Notes: generated by a model not told the origin, from the letters alone. Shown: positions 33,151 through 42,610, counted from the stretch's first letter. The stretch is 64,000 bases of DNA from Prorocentrum cordatum (GCA_963575745.1 CAUYUJ010017657.1:40001-104000), one strand, 5' to 3'. Program-made: numbers and translations.

Positions 33151-33908
33151 GGTCGAAAAAGAAGAGTTTTGCGAACCTAGCTCGAGTAGCAGACTCAGTT
33201 CAGAGCTCTAGATGCTTCAGCCGAACGCGCCGGATGATTCTGGATCGATCATGTGTGCCGACAGCGCCTGTTAAGAGAACTCCAAGACCAAGAAATACGA
33301 AAAGTGTCGCGGACATAGCTCGAAGAGCAGACCGAGTTCAGGCCTCTCCATGCAACAGACGCACGCGCATGATGTATCTCAATCGGCTTTTGTGCGCGCC
33401 AGCTCTGTAGCTGTCCTACAGCCCGAGTTAAGTGCAGAAAACCGACAGCACCTGTCAAGATGACTCGAAGAATACGAATAGTTTCGCGGAGCTAACTCGA
33501 GTAGCAGACCGAGTTCAGACCTCTGGATGCAACAGACGAACGCGCATGATGATTCTGGATCGGTTTCTGTGCACACCAGCTCTGTAGCTCACCTAAATCT
33601 CGAGTGAAGTACACAAAACCGTCAACGCGTGTCAAGATGACCCGAAGCGGCCGATCCCACCTGGATGCTTTTTGGCAGTAATAGGTACCCGATCGAGCTG
33701 AGATTCGAACGCCGAGCGGGAATAAGATCGAATATCACGGGAAAAAGTACTAGAGCTCAAACGAATTGAGGAATTTCGAGAACATAATTTTCAACCTAGC
33801 AGAAGTCAGCAAAAGGTCCGTCGAGATTTTTCTGGCCAGCTAGCTCTCCAGCGCCCCGGAATTACTCTTGAACTTCCAGCAACTAGCTAAGGGAAGCTCT
33901 ACGAATTA
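32470..33908 (+). mobile_element. F1 element, complete structure with poly(A)
   Basis: Head CTGAGCGCC-GGCGGTAA...TTACCGCC, ACTCGTAGAGCTTCC, seven monomers, tail from 33635 and closing GGGAAGCTCTACGAATTAC. A run of about 80 A (33070-33149) lies within the fourth monomer. Confidence 0.9.
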
Positions 33909-34104
33909 CAGAACACCGACAACGTCTGTTAAGAGAACTCGAAGAAACAAATAGTTTCGCGGACCTAGCTCGAGTAGCAGACCGAGTTCAGGGCTCTAGA
34001 TGCTTCAGGCGAACGCGCCTGATGATTATGAATCGATTACGTGTGCTCATCAGCTCTGTAGCTCTGCTACAGAGCTGATAAGGTCAGCAAAAGGCCCGTC
34101 GAGA
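33909..34104 (+). mobile_element. F1 monomer fragment
   Basis: One monomer (TTCGCGGACCTAGCTCGAG, CTACAGAGCTGATAAGGTCA) between a complete F1 and the hairpin that hosts M5. Confidence 0.7.
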
Positions 34105-34134
34105 TGGCGCCGGCGGTGAACCGTCAACCTGGTC
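34105..34134 (+). repeat. F2 hairpin left half and left target duplication of M5
   Basis: TGGCGCC-GGCGGTGAACC then GTCAACCTGGTC (34123-34134). The same 12 bases occur at 35260-35271, directly before ACCGCC, so removing M5 and one copy restores a complete hairpin. Confidence 0.9.
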
Positions 34135-34716
34135 TTTTTGTTGCGGTCTTTCCGTACGTCGACGAAACGCTGCACCATTTTTGCCGCGCATTGTCAGCTG
34201 CATTGCATTGCTCCTCCCCCCCCCCTCCCCCTGATCCCAATATTGGGCACATGGCAAAGGTCCCTTGGCGCCCCCCTCAGGGCTCGCGACAGAATGTTGC
34301 ACCACCGAGAAGTTTCGATGAACCCGGGACCGCAGCCAATATTAAGATTGGGGGGAGGGGGGGGGAGCGAACATCCATTGCAAAATCGGCTTGTTTTCTT
34401 AACAACATCAGGTGGTGCAACATTATGTCGATGTACCGTTGCGATCGACTATGCGGGCCGTCAGGCCCAGTCGCCAGCAGGAAAAAAGGCGGCATACAGA
34501 GTCAGGCAAGACACCCACCACTCTTTGAGCGGAAGTGGGCACATGCGAAACTCTTATTCCGAACAGAGTGAAAAGCACGCGGAGCTCTTATACCAACATG
34601 CGCGCATGCCCGACACACACACACACACAGCATGGCAAGAGTCAATGCAAACACAAAGTCCGAAGTATGTCGAAACCTCAGAGACACATCGATGATGCGA
34701 CAACCGACCGTGTTAC

Positions 34717-34850
34717 GATATTTCCATCAAAGAAACAACATGCATAAACCAAAGAATGCAAGAGAATGGTGATGCTGATCGGACCCATCTCAGATGGCAG
34801 GCCCGAGCACGACGCATACGCCTGGATGTGAGGCTCCGCACGTGAGGCAT
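34717..34850 (-). pseudogene. M-protein N-terminal relic in M5
   Basis: Reads MPHVRSLTSRRMRRARACHL and runs into a stop near 34719. A stop codon two codons upstream of the Met supports MPHVRS as the true start of M proteins. The rest of the protein is absent. Confidence 0.5.
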
Positions 34851-35239
34851 CAGTCACAATCAAAGTCCAATTCAGTCAGAAATGTGGCGACGAAGCAAAG
34901 AGAATAGAGGAAGGAACAAGTACAATTGTCACACAATGAATTCAATGTGCTACCCGCACTCGAAAGAGATCAATATGCAATCCACTCAAGGCAGATCTGG
35001 AAGAAACGAGACTTACGAGCACCACTCTAGGCAGTGAGGAACAAGTCCGCGTATACAAATTGCCACCACCAAACCGCAACGAGAAATGAATATGAGAGGC
35101 AAACAATGACAAGCAAGATGTACAGGGAGATGGGCAGTTGCGTAAGCAGGGCAAAACAACACGCTAGCTCAACGTTCACCTTCGCGGAGGTTCCCCAGGC
35201 AGGAGAAAACGAACGTTCGCGGAGCCTTGCGCCGGGAAC

Positions 35240-35259
35240 CTTGAGCCGAAATGGCTTGA
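35240..35259 (-). other. Spliced-leader relic at the M5 5' end
   Basis: The - strand CCATTTCGGCTCAAG matches the dinoflagellate spliced leader at 14 of 15 positions, preceded by TCAAG, the end of an earlier leader. The next base belongs to the 12-bp target duplication, so the relic is the exact 5' terminus of the element. Confidence 0.85.
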
Positions 35260-35605
35260 GTCAACCTGGTCACCGCCAGGAACCTCGTAGAGCTCCTTGC
35301 ACCCGTAAGAAAGCTCAGGATCGAAGCGGAGAGCTTCTGGGAGGTTTCCTAGAAAAACGTCTAATTGAGATTTTTCGGAGTCAACATTAAGTCGGTTCCG
35401 GGAAGTCAACTAATACTAAAACTGGCCCTAGAGAGCTGAGCTGCTGAGGGAACAAAGTTTACATGCCGATGCTCGGCGTAAAAATCTGCTTTCTCAAAAT
35501 GAATTGTCAAATATCTTTCAAATATTAGCAAAACCGACTAAAAGTTAACACTTTGTCCGCCTCCGCCGGGTCGGCCAACTAGCTCCACCCCGCGCCGGAA
35601 TAACT
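35260..35605 (+). mobile_element. F2 element, right part after M5
   Basis: GTCAACCTGGTC-ACCGCC then GGAACCTCGTAGAGCTCC completes the hairpin begun at 34105. The body holds AAAAATCTGCTTTCTCAAAA and GGTCGGCCAACTAGCTCCAC, and is interrupted at CGCCGGAA by a reversed F1 starting TAACTCGTAGAGCTTCCC. Confidence 0.85.
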
Positions 35606-37039
35606 CGTAGAGCTTCCCTTAGCTAGTTGCTGGAAGCTTTAGAATTATTCCCGGGCGCTGGAGAGCTAGTTGGCAACAAAAAATCTCGACTGACCTTGTG
35701 CTGACTTTTCGTCGGCTGAAAATTTTGTTCTCAAAATTCAACCATTCGTTAGAGCTCTAGTATTGTTTCCCATGATATTCGATCTTATTCCCGCTCGCCG
35801 TCTTAATCTCAGCTCGATCGGGTAGATATTACTGCCAAAAAGCATCCCGGCGGGATCGGCTGTTTCGAGTCATCTTGACACGCGTTGACGGTTTGTTGTA
35901 CTTAACTCGAGCTGCAGGACAGCTACAGAGCTGATATTTACAGAAACCGATTCAGAGTCATCAGGCGCGTTCGTCTGTTGCATCCAGAGGTCTGAACTCG
36001 GTCTGCTGCCCGAGCTAGGTCGGCGAAACTATTCGTATTGTTCGAGTCATCTCGAGAGGTGCCGTCGGTTCTCTGTACTGAACTCGGGCAGGAGGGGGGC
36101 GACAGGGCTGGTGATCGCAGAAACCGATTCGGAGACATCAGGCGTGTCCGTCTGTTGCATGCAGAGATCTGAAATCGGGCTGCAACTCGAGCTAGGTCCG
36201 CAAAACTATTCGCACCGCTCGGGTCATCTCGGCAGGGACTGTCGGTTTTCTGTACTTAACTCGAGATCTAGGGGAGCTACAGAGCTGATACGCACAGAAA
36301 CCGATGCAGAATAATCAGGCGCGTTCGTCTGTTGCATCCAGAGGTCTGAACTCGGTCTGCTACTCGAGCTAGGTAAGCGAAACTATTCGTAGTGTTCGAG
36401 TCATCTTGAGAGGTGCTGTGCGTTTTCGCACGTAACTCGGGCTGTAGGAGAGCTACAGAGCTCATACGCACAGAAACTGATTCGGAATTATGAAGCCCGT
36501 TCGTCTGTTGCATCCAGAGGTCTGAACTGGGTCTGCTACTCTGGCTAGGTCCGCAAAACTATTCGTATTCGTCGAGTCATCTTGACAGATGTTGTCTATT
36601 TTCTGTATTGAATTCGGGCTGTAGGAGAGCTACAGAGCTGGTACGCACAGAAACTGATGCAGAAGCATTGGGGGCTTTCGTCTGTTGCATCGAGAGGTAT
36701 GAACTCGGTCTGCTACCCGAACTAGGTTCACAAAACTGTTCGTATTCGACCGACATTTTTTTCGAAATGATGGTGAATTTCTTCACTGAACTCGAGCTGC
36801 AGAGCAGCTCGAGAGCTCTTCGGCCGAAAATCAGAAGGACATCATGAGGCGCGAAGCATCTAGACGCTTGGTTTGGGTCTGTTGTGAGCGCAGACGCCAA
36901 ACACGGATTCGTACTCTGCTATTTCCTCCCTAATGGTATTTTCTACACGCTGCAGATGAGCTATAGAACTGCTCAGCACAGCAATGGGATATCACTAGTC
37001 GCCTGAGATCAGTCTGTTATCAGCGCTCGGGCTGAAAAA
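35606..37039 (-). mobile_element. F1 element, reverse, interrupted by a nested F1
   Basis: Starts TAACTCGTAGAGCTTCCCTT after A. It contains the tail (AAAGCATCCCGGCGGGATCG), then reversed monomers to GCGCTCGGGCTGAAAAA at 37039. Its missing end (CTATTCGTTCTCTGCTAATT ... hairpin) is found at 39583-39676, beyond the forward F1 inserted here. Confidence 0.85.
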
Positions 37040-38170
37040 CTGGGCGCCGGCGGTAAACCGTCAACCTTTCTTACCGCCGGGAGACTCGTAGAGCTTCCTT
37101 TCCATATATTATGTCCAAAGAAGTAGCGGGGGGCGAATACTTTTTCAGTCCGAGCGCTGATAGCAGACTGATCTCAGGCGTCTAGATACTATTGCCGCTG
37201 ATAATTCCATTCCCATTGTTGTGCTGAACAGATCCAGCCAAGCGGCGCCTCATGATTTCCATCTCATTTATGCGCCAAAGAGCTCTCAAGTTAGGTGAAG
37301 AAATTCACCGTCACTTCGAAGATAAATCGGTCCAATACCAATAGTTTTGCGACCTAGCTCGAGTCGCAGACTGAGTTCAGAGCTCTGGATGCTTCAGACG
37401 AACGCGCCTGTGATTCTGAATCGATTGTGTGTGCGCACAAGCTCTGCAGCTATGCTAAAGCTCGAGTTAAGTACAGAACACCGACAGCGCCTGTTTAGAG
37501 AACTCGAAGAATACAAATGGCTTCGCGGACCTGGCTCGAGTAGCAGACCTAGTTCAGACCTCTCGATGCAACAGACAAGCGCGCCTGATGATTCTGAATC
37601 GGTTTCTGTGAGTACCAGCTCTGAAGCGTTTCAGTCCGAGTTAAGTACTGGAAGCCGACTGCACCTGTCAAGGTGACTCCAGGAATACGAAAAGGTTCGC
37701 GGACCTAGCTCGAGTAAGACCGAGTTCAGACCTCTAGATGTAACTGACGAACGCGCCCGATGATTCTGAATCGGTTACGTATGCGCATCAGCTCTGCAGC
37801 TCCTCTACAGCTCGAATTAAACACCAAAAACCGACAGTATCCGCCAACAAAATTCGTAGAATACGAATAGTTTCGCGACCTAGCTCGAGTAGTAGACCGA
37901 GTTCAGACCCCTAGATGCTAGAGACAGACGCGCCCGACGATTATGAATCGGTTTCTGTAAACACCAGCTCTGTAGCTCTCCTACAGCCCGAGTTAAGTAC
38001 AGAAAACCATCAGCACCTGTCAAGATGACTCGAATAATCAAATGTTTCGCGAACCTAGCTCGAGTAGCAGACCCAGTTCAGACCTCTAGATGCAACTGAC
38101 GAACGCGCCTGATGATTCTGAATCGGTTTCTGTAAGCATCAGCCCTGTAGCTGCTCTACAGCTCGAGTTT

Positions 38171-39298
38171 GGTGTTTGGTCAGGCTACACAGGGCGCGTG
38201 CGCCCAAGCCTAAGGGCTAGAGCCAGTTAAATCCGCCTCCTCCGCTTTGCAGAGGAAAGTTCTTTAACGATGTGCTCCACACCTGTGCACAGGCGCTCGG
38301 CAGCAGATAATTCTGCCTCCGTCACGGTGGCTCCTACATCAAACATGTAGGTTTCTGAGCTCACGAGTGTCCACGGGCCATTCTCTGGAGCAACTTCAAT
38401 CCAGTGACCTCCTGCGGCACCCTCACTGCTCACTCCACCATCCCAGCATCCTCTGATGTATTTGATGTTTGTCCTGTTCTGTTTGATATAGTCGTGCTTG
38501 TAAATTATGTAACAGTTTCCTTCTCTCGCATGGTGTGTAAGCTCATCAGCATAGGCATTGGCTTCCCTATAGATATGTTTCCAGAAATCCCTTCCGTACG
38601 TCGGGCATCGCATGTTGTGTTGTTCACTCACGTCATACATGATATTTTGTACCCTGGCGATCCGTTTGGCATACCCACTGTTGTCACAAGCCCAGACTCC
38701 CCTCAGCCATTGTACGACCGTCTTACTGTCACCGCACATTTCAACAGTAATCCCTTCCATCCCAGGATCCCATATCGTAGTTTGTTCATTTATAACTGCA
38801 AGACGTCGAGCCAACTCGTCATCTGTCGGTGTCTTCGCAAACCCTCCCATCCTCCCCTCCTTACTCCTCCTCGCAAACATATCCTGCACTTTGGGTATCT
38901 GTGATATGTGCTCCACAAACTCCTCCCAATCCGTCGGTACAACGCACGTGTCGTGCCATAGAAGAGACCTCCATTTTTCAAAGGGTGCATGCCAGCTGCT
39001 CGCCACGATTCGTGGTCTGCCTCTGAGCCGTCTCGTTCCCTCTCTCGACATCGTCCGACTTACTGCCGCCAGCATTTCATCCCTCTGCACCGTCCACTCC
39101 CCCGATACGTGCAACATGGAGCGCAGCGTCTGCTGCCACGATTTGCAACAAACAGTGGACGGCATGTGGCACTTATATTGGGATACCTCCACGGCAAATT
39201 CAAAGTTATATCTCACAACTTTCTCCACCAACGTTGTGAACCCCCCCTCTTTGAACATCTCCCTGGATCTATTGGTACTGCGATCCCTGAACTCCTCG
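38171..39298 (-). mobile_element. LINE-B: 5'-truncated LINE fragment inside an F1 tail
   Basis: Interrupts a monomer/tail between GCTCGAGTTT (38170) and CGCGTGTCAAGATGACTCG (39299). It carries only the end of ORF2 (linker and RNase H) and a ~60-bp 3' region (complement of GGTGTTTGGTCAGGCTACAC). Unlike LINE1 and M1-M5, it is not in a hairpin loop. Confidence 0.8.
38227..39297 (-). CDS. LINE-B RNase H, circularly permuted, open frame
   Basis: The frame is open from 39378 to 38227 (383 residues), but the first ~28 residues are F1 tail sequence read by chance. Residue numbers below count from 39378. Order: linker SGEWTVQRDEMLAAV (92-106); beta-4 VEMCGDSKTVVQWLRGVW, D217; terminal helix YREANAYADELTHHAREG, D278; then RGCWDGGVSSEGAAGGHWIE, D313 (normally the first strand); TVTEAELSAAERL, E356 (normally helix A); basic C-terminus KRRRRI. 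All four catalytic acids of the RNase H fold are present in permuted order without a stop between the halves. The gene is a truncated remnant and lacks RT. Confidence 0.8.
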   Translation of the reverse strand, partial: EEFRDRSTNRSREMFKEGGFTTLVEKVVRYNFEFAVEVSQYKCHMPSTVCCKSWQQTLRSMLHVSGEWTVQRDEMLAAVSRTMSREGTRRLRGRPRIVASSWHAPFEKWRSLLWHDTCVVPTDWEEFVEHISQIPKVQDMFARRSKEGRMGGFAKTPTDDELARRLAVINEQTTIWDPGMEGITVEMCGDSKTVVQWLRGVWACDNSGYAKRIARVQNIMYDVSEQHNMRCPTYGRDFWKHIYREANAYADELTHHAREGNCYIIYKHDYIKQNRTNIKYIRGCWDGGVSSEGAAGGHWIEVAPENGPWTLVSSETYMFDVGATVTEAELSAAERLCTGVEHIVKELSSAKRRRRI

Positions 39299-39582
39299 CG
39301 TGTCAAGATGACTCGAAACGGCCGATCCCGCCGCAACGCTTTTTGGCAGTATAAGGTACCCGATCGAGCTGAGATCAAGATGGCGAGCGGGAATCATATC
39401 GAATATGGCGGGAAAAATACTAGAGCTCTAACGAATGGTTGAATTTCGAGAACAAAATGTTCAAGCGACCAAAAGTCACCAAAAGGTCCGTCGAGATTTT
39501 TCTTGCCAACTAGCTCTCCAGCGCCCTGGAATTACTCTTAAGCTTCCAGCAACTAGCTAAGGGAAGCTCTACGAGTTACTAT

Positions 39583-39676
39583 TCGTTCTCTGCTAATTCT
39601 TTGGACATAATACATGGTCAGGAAGCTCTACGAGTCCCCCGGCGGTAAGAAAGGTTGACGGTTTACCGCCAAGGAC
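39583..39676 (-). mobile_element. End of the reversed F1 begun at 35606
   Basis: CTATTCGTTCTCTGCTAATT...GGAAGCTCTACGAGT then hairpin GGCGGTAA...TTACCGCC (39642-39670). The terminal GGCGCCCAG is replaced by AAGGACGAG. Confidence 0.85.
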
Positions 39677-40126
39677 GAGCCGAGAAACTCGAAAAAATAC
39701 GCTTTTCGTTTTAACCCAAGATACGTTCGTGCAAAAAAAAGGACAAAGAAAATAATAGATACGAACAAAAACCAATATACAAACAAGAATTAATCAAATG
39801 AACAAAAGAGGGTCAAAAATAAAAAAAAGCAAAAGTTAGCAGAATATAATGGAAAAAAAAAAAAGTTAACAAAGAAAAAAAAAAAGGAACAAGAACAAAC
39901 AAACAAGAACAATTAATAGAAAGATTAATGGAAACAAAAAAAAGAATCTAAGAACCAAAAAAAAAAAAAAAAGGAACAAAGTAAAAAACAAAAAAAAATG
40001 GAAAAAAAGAAAACAAACAAAAGTAAAAAGAAGAAGCAAGATGCTCCATATGTTTCACATAAGAAATCAAAATCGAAAACACTAGAGTAACTGAAATGAA
40101 AGAAAAATAAAGTCTTTTGATAGTAA
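39677..40126. repeat. A-rich simple-sequence region
   Basis: About 430 bp dominated by A runs with AAC, AAG and AAT interruptions. No coding or element structure. Confidence 0.85.
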
Positions 40127-40360
40127 CTGGGATCCGGCGGTAACCCGTCAACCAGGTAACCGCCGGGAGCCTCGTAGAGCTCTTTTCTCGCGCGGCGCTG
40201 CTCAGAACACACAGAAAAAGCTCTCACAAGCGTGAAGAAGAGAGCTCGAAAAATACGTTTTTTCCGTTGTCATCCAACGTCGGTTCCCTTGATAGCAACA
40301 TTGCATCTACGGACCTGAGAAGTGGACTGGCAGACACACGTGAGAAAGGTATGTTTCCCG
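40127..40360 (+). mobile_element. F3 element, truncated
   Basis: Head CTGGGATCC-GGCGGTAACCCGTCAACC...GTAACCGCC (arms reduced to six pairs), GGGAGCCTCGTAGAGCTC, CGCGCGGCGCTGCTCAGAAC, GACGTCGG-like and CTACGGACCTGAGAAG landmarks, then F1 monomers from about 40360. Confidence 0.8.
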
Positions 40361-41099
40361 CTGGTTTCTGTGCGAGAGAGCTCTCAAGCTCATCTGCAGC
40401 TCGAGTTAAGTGAAATATTTCACCATCAGTTCGAAAAAAAAACGGTTGCATACGAATAGTTTTGCGGACGAGTAGCAGACTCTGGTCAGAGCTCTAGATG
40501 CTTCAGCCGAACGCCCCTGATGATTCTGAATCGAGTTCTGTGGTAACCAACTAGCTAGCTCAACTACAGCTCGAGTGAAGTACAGAAAACCGACAGCGCC
40601 TGTAAAGAGAACTTCAGAAATACGAATAGTGTCGCGGACCTAGCTCGAGTAGCAGACCGAGTTCAGACCTCTCGATGCAATAGACGAACGCGTCTGGTGA
40701 TACTGAATCGGTTTTATGTGCGCACCAGCTCTGTAGCTCCTCTGAATCTAGAATTGAGCACAGAAAACCGACAGCACTAGTCGAAATCACTCGAAGACTA
40801 CAAATAGTTTTGAGGACCTAGCTCGAGTAGCAGACCGAGTTCAGACCTCTGAATGCAACAGACGAACGCGCCTGATGATTCTGGATCGGTTTCTGTAAGT
40901 AGCAGCTCTCTAGCTTTTCTACATCTCGAGTTAAGTACAGAAAACCGTGAACGCGTGTCAAGATGACTCGGAACACAGTCGGTTCCCTCAAGTGATTCGA
41001 TAATAATATTGCAGCTACGGACCTGAGAATTGAACTGGCAGACGCGGCATAACCCACTACACGTGAGAAAAATCTGGTTTCTTAAAATGAATGGTCAAA
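40361..41099 (+). mobile_element. F1 monomers with an F3 fragment
   Basis: Four ~180-bp monomers, then at about 40975 an F3 middle piece (CAGTCGGTTCCCTCAAGTGA, CTACGGACCTGAGAATTGAA) up to the next hairpin head. Confidence 0.75.
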
Positions 41100-41131
41100 C
41101 TGGGAGCCGGCGGTAAACCGTCAACCAGGCT
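41100..41131 (+). repeat. F3 hairpin left half and left target duplication of M2
   Basis: CTGGGAGCC-GGCGGTAAACCG then TCAACCAGGCT (41121-41131). The same 11 bases are at 42631-42641, before ACCGCC. Confidence 0.9.
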
Positions 41132-41398
41132 TTTTTTGCGTCTTTGCTGGGACCATCTTGGCCACTGAGGCCAGGTCCAACGAAGTCTCAGGCGAAGCGA
41201 AGCCTCAAAATTGCCAAGCAAGCAGTCCGCTCTTATAGAGAAACAGAAGCATGCATGACCAAAGACGTTCGCACAACCTGTAGGAGAACATCGCAGATGC
41301 GCTCCGCCGCTGAAGGCTCGTACAACCCTACAACAGTGAGAACACTGAAGAGGCAAAACTAAAACTACGACAAGAGAGCCAGGAGACCTGGCCAAGAA

Positions 41399-42256
41399 CT
41401 AAACATGCACACACTGAATTATTAAAGCACGGCCCATTTTCCCCGTCACGAAACGGTGAGATTTGAGACAATCCAAAAGTTCTCCCAGAAACGACTGAAC
41501 ATGATCCGTGAGGTTGAACAAAGTATGGAACCAAAATGATACATGATGTTTTGGGATGGTCATTGGCTCTGTCATGAGGTCTACGAAGAATTCAGGCCCC
41601 TGGATTAAATACTGCAGCGCAATCTGGCCAGTGAACCCCTTCTGGGCAGTGCTCCTGTCAATCCATGTTTTGACGGCGTCCTGGAAAGTGAGCTGAGTTT
41701 GCACACAGGCGTCCGTCAAAGTGAACTGAGTATGCACGCCAGCATCAATTGAAGTGAACTGAGTTTGCACACAGGCGTCCTCGCAAGTGAACTGAGTTTG
41801 CACGCCGGCACCCACTGAAGACACTCGAATGCTTTGAGAATGCACTTGGACCTCAGCATCAATTGAGGACACTCGAATGCTCTGAAAGGGACAGTGCACT
41901 TCGTCAACCTGGACACCAGCATCAATTGCAAATACTCGAATGCTTTGAGAAGGATATTCGACCTCGTCAACCTGGACCCCAGCATCAATAGCAGAAGAAA
42001 AACCGCGAAGTGCATCAATAGCAGAAGAAAAAACGCGAAGTGCAACGGAATCAACTTTCGGGCAGCTATCAGAGGGATGGAGTAATGCTGTCAACAACTT
42101 ATTAGCCTGAGCATCCAACTCTGCATGCAAGACCGTGTCACGGGCGACTAGGCCTTCGAGCACCAACGGAAGAGGACAATTCGGTCGAACCCATCCAAGT
42201 TGGCAAGCCCGAGCCCGACGCAAACCCCTGGACGCGAGACTCCGCACATGAGGCAT
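41399..42256 (-). CDS. M-protein gene of M2 (intact frame, altered C-terminus)
   Basis: An unrecognised protein of 285 residues from MPHVRS. N-terminal basic motif SLASRGLRRARACQL; region GLVARDTVLHAELDAQANKL; a duplicated IDALRGFSSAIDAGVQVDEV start of the repeat block, then repeats IDAGVQVDEV, IDAEVQV, GAGVQTQFT, DACVQTQFT, DAGVHTQFT, DACVQTQLT at about 10-16-residue spacing; then VKTWIDRST, IALQYLIQGPEFFVDLMTE, HTLFNLTDHVQSFLGELLD and RFVTGKM. The internal deletion removes the basic tail seen in M1 and adds RALIIQCVHV. Longest undamaged copy of this protein here. Confidence 0.6.
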   Translation of the reverse strand: MPHVRSLASRGLRRARACQLGWVRPNCPLPLVLEGLVARDTVLHAELDAQANKLLTALLHPSDSCPKVDSVALRVFSSAIDALRGFSSAIDAGVQVDEVEYPSQSIRVFAIDAGVQVDEVHCPFQSIRVSSIDAEVQVHSQSIRVSSVGAGVQTQFTCEDACVQTQFTSIDAGVHTQFTLTDACVQTQLTFQDAVKTWIDRSTAQKGFTGQIALQYLIQGPEFFVDLMTEPMTIPKHHVSFWFHTLFNLTDHVQSFLGELLDCLKSHRFVTGKMGRALIIQCVHV

Positions 42257-42610
42257 CTGGCACAAACAAGACCACAAATGATAGGTATATGGCAGAAAAC
42301 TGAGGGAAGATGTGTGAGGACACCTGAGAGATCACAACAATGAAATGCTGCAAATTGAACAATATGCAATCCACTCAAGGCAGATCTGAAAGAAGAGAGA
42401 CTTACGAGCACCACTCTAGGCAGTGAGGAACAAGTCAGCGTATACAAATTGCCGCCACCAAACCGCAACGAGAAATGGATATGAGAGACCAACAATGGCA
42501 AGCAGGATGTAAAGGGAGATGGGCAGTTGCGTAAGCAGAGCAAAACAACGCGCTAGCTCAACGTTCACCTTCGCGGAGGTTCCCCAGGCAGGAGAAAATG
42601 AACGTTCGCT

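Larger units (their letters stand above)
34135..35259 (-). mobile_element. M5: retroposon flanked by a 12-bp target duplication
   Basis: 1,125 bp on the - strand. The 5' end is TCAAG-CCATTTCGGCTCAAG (spliced-leader relics); 3' of this lie M1-like sequence, a relic of the M-protein start (34850), and a 3' region resembling LINE1 (GGGCCGTCAGGCCC hairpin at 34455-34468; GCGAAACTCTTATTC motifs). The 3' end is the complement of CTTTTTGTTGCGGTC. Flanked by GTCAACCTGGTC on both sides. It links the LINE1-type 3' end to the M-type 5' end. Confidence 0.85.
37040..39582 (+). mobile_element. F1 element nested in a reversed F1, itself containing LINE-B
   Basis: From CTGGGCGCC (37040) to CGAGTTA (39582). 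Joining the flanks (GGGCTGAAAAA and CTATTCG) gives exactly the sequence found in uninterrupted monomers, so the boundaries are certain to within one base and no duplication was made. The tail is split by the LINE fragment at about 38170-39298. Confidence 0.9.

Noticed and set aside
27673-33908. F1 arrays as a plain centromeric satellite
   Set aside because: Monomers are enclosed by defined ends, occur in both orientations and form separate 1.4-1.6-kb units, one with a clean empty site.
37040-37098. Hairpin as a transcription terminator or riboswitch
   Set aside because: It occurs more than 30 times in both orientations at element ends, with no associated gene.
38404-39442. Overlapping + strand frames of 100-276 residues
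   Set aside because: They are antisense shadows of the LINE-B RNase H gene on the - strand.
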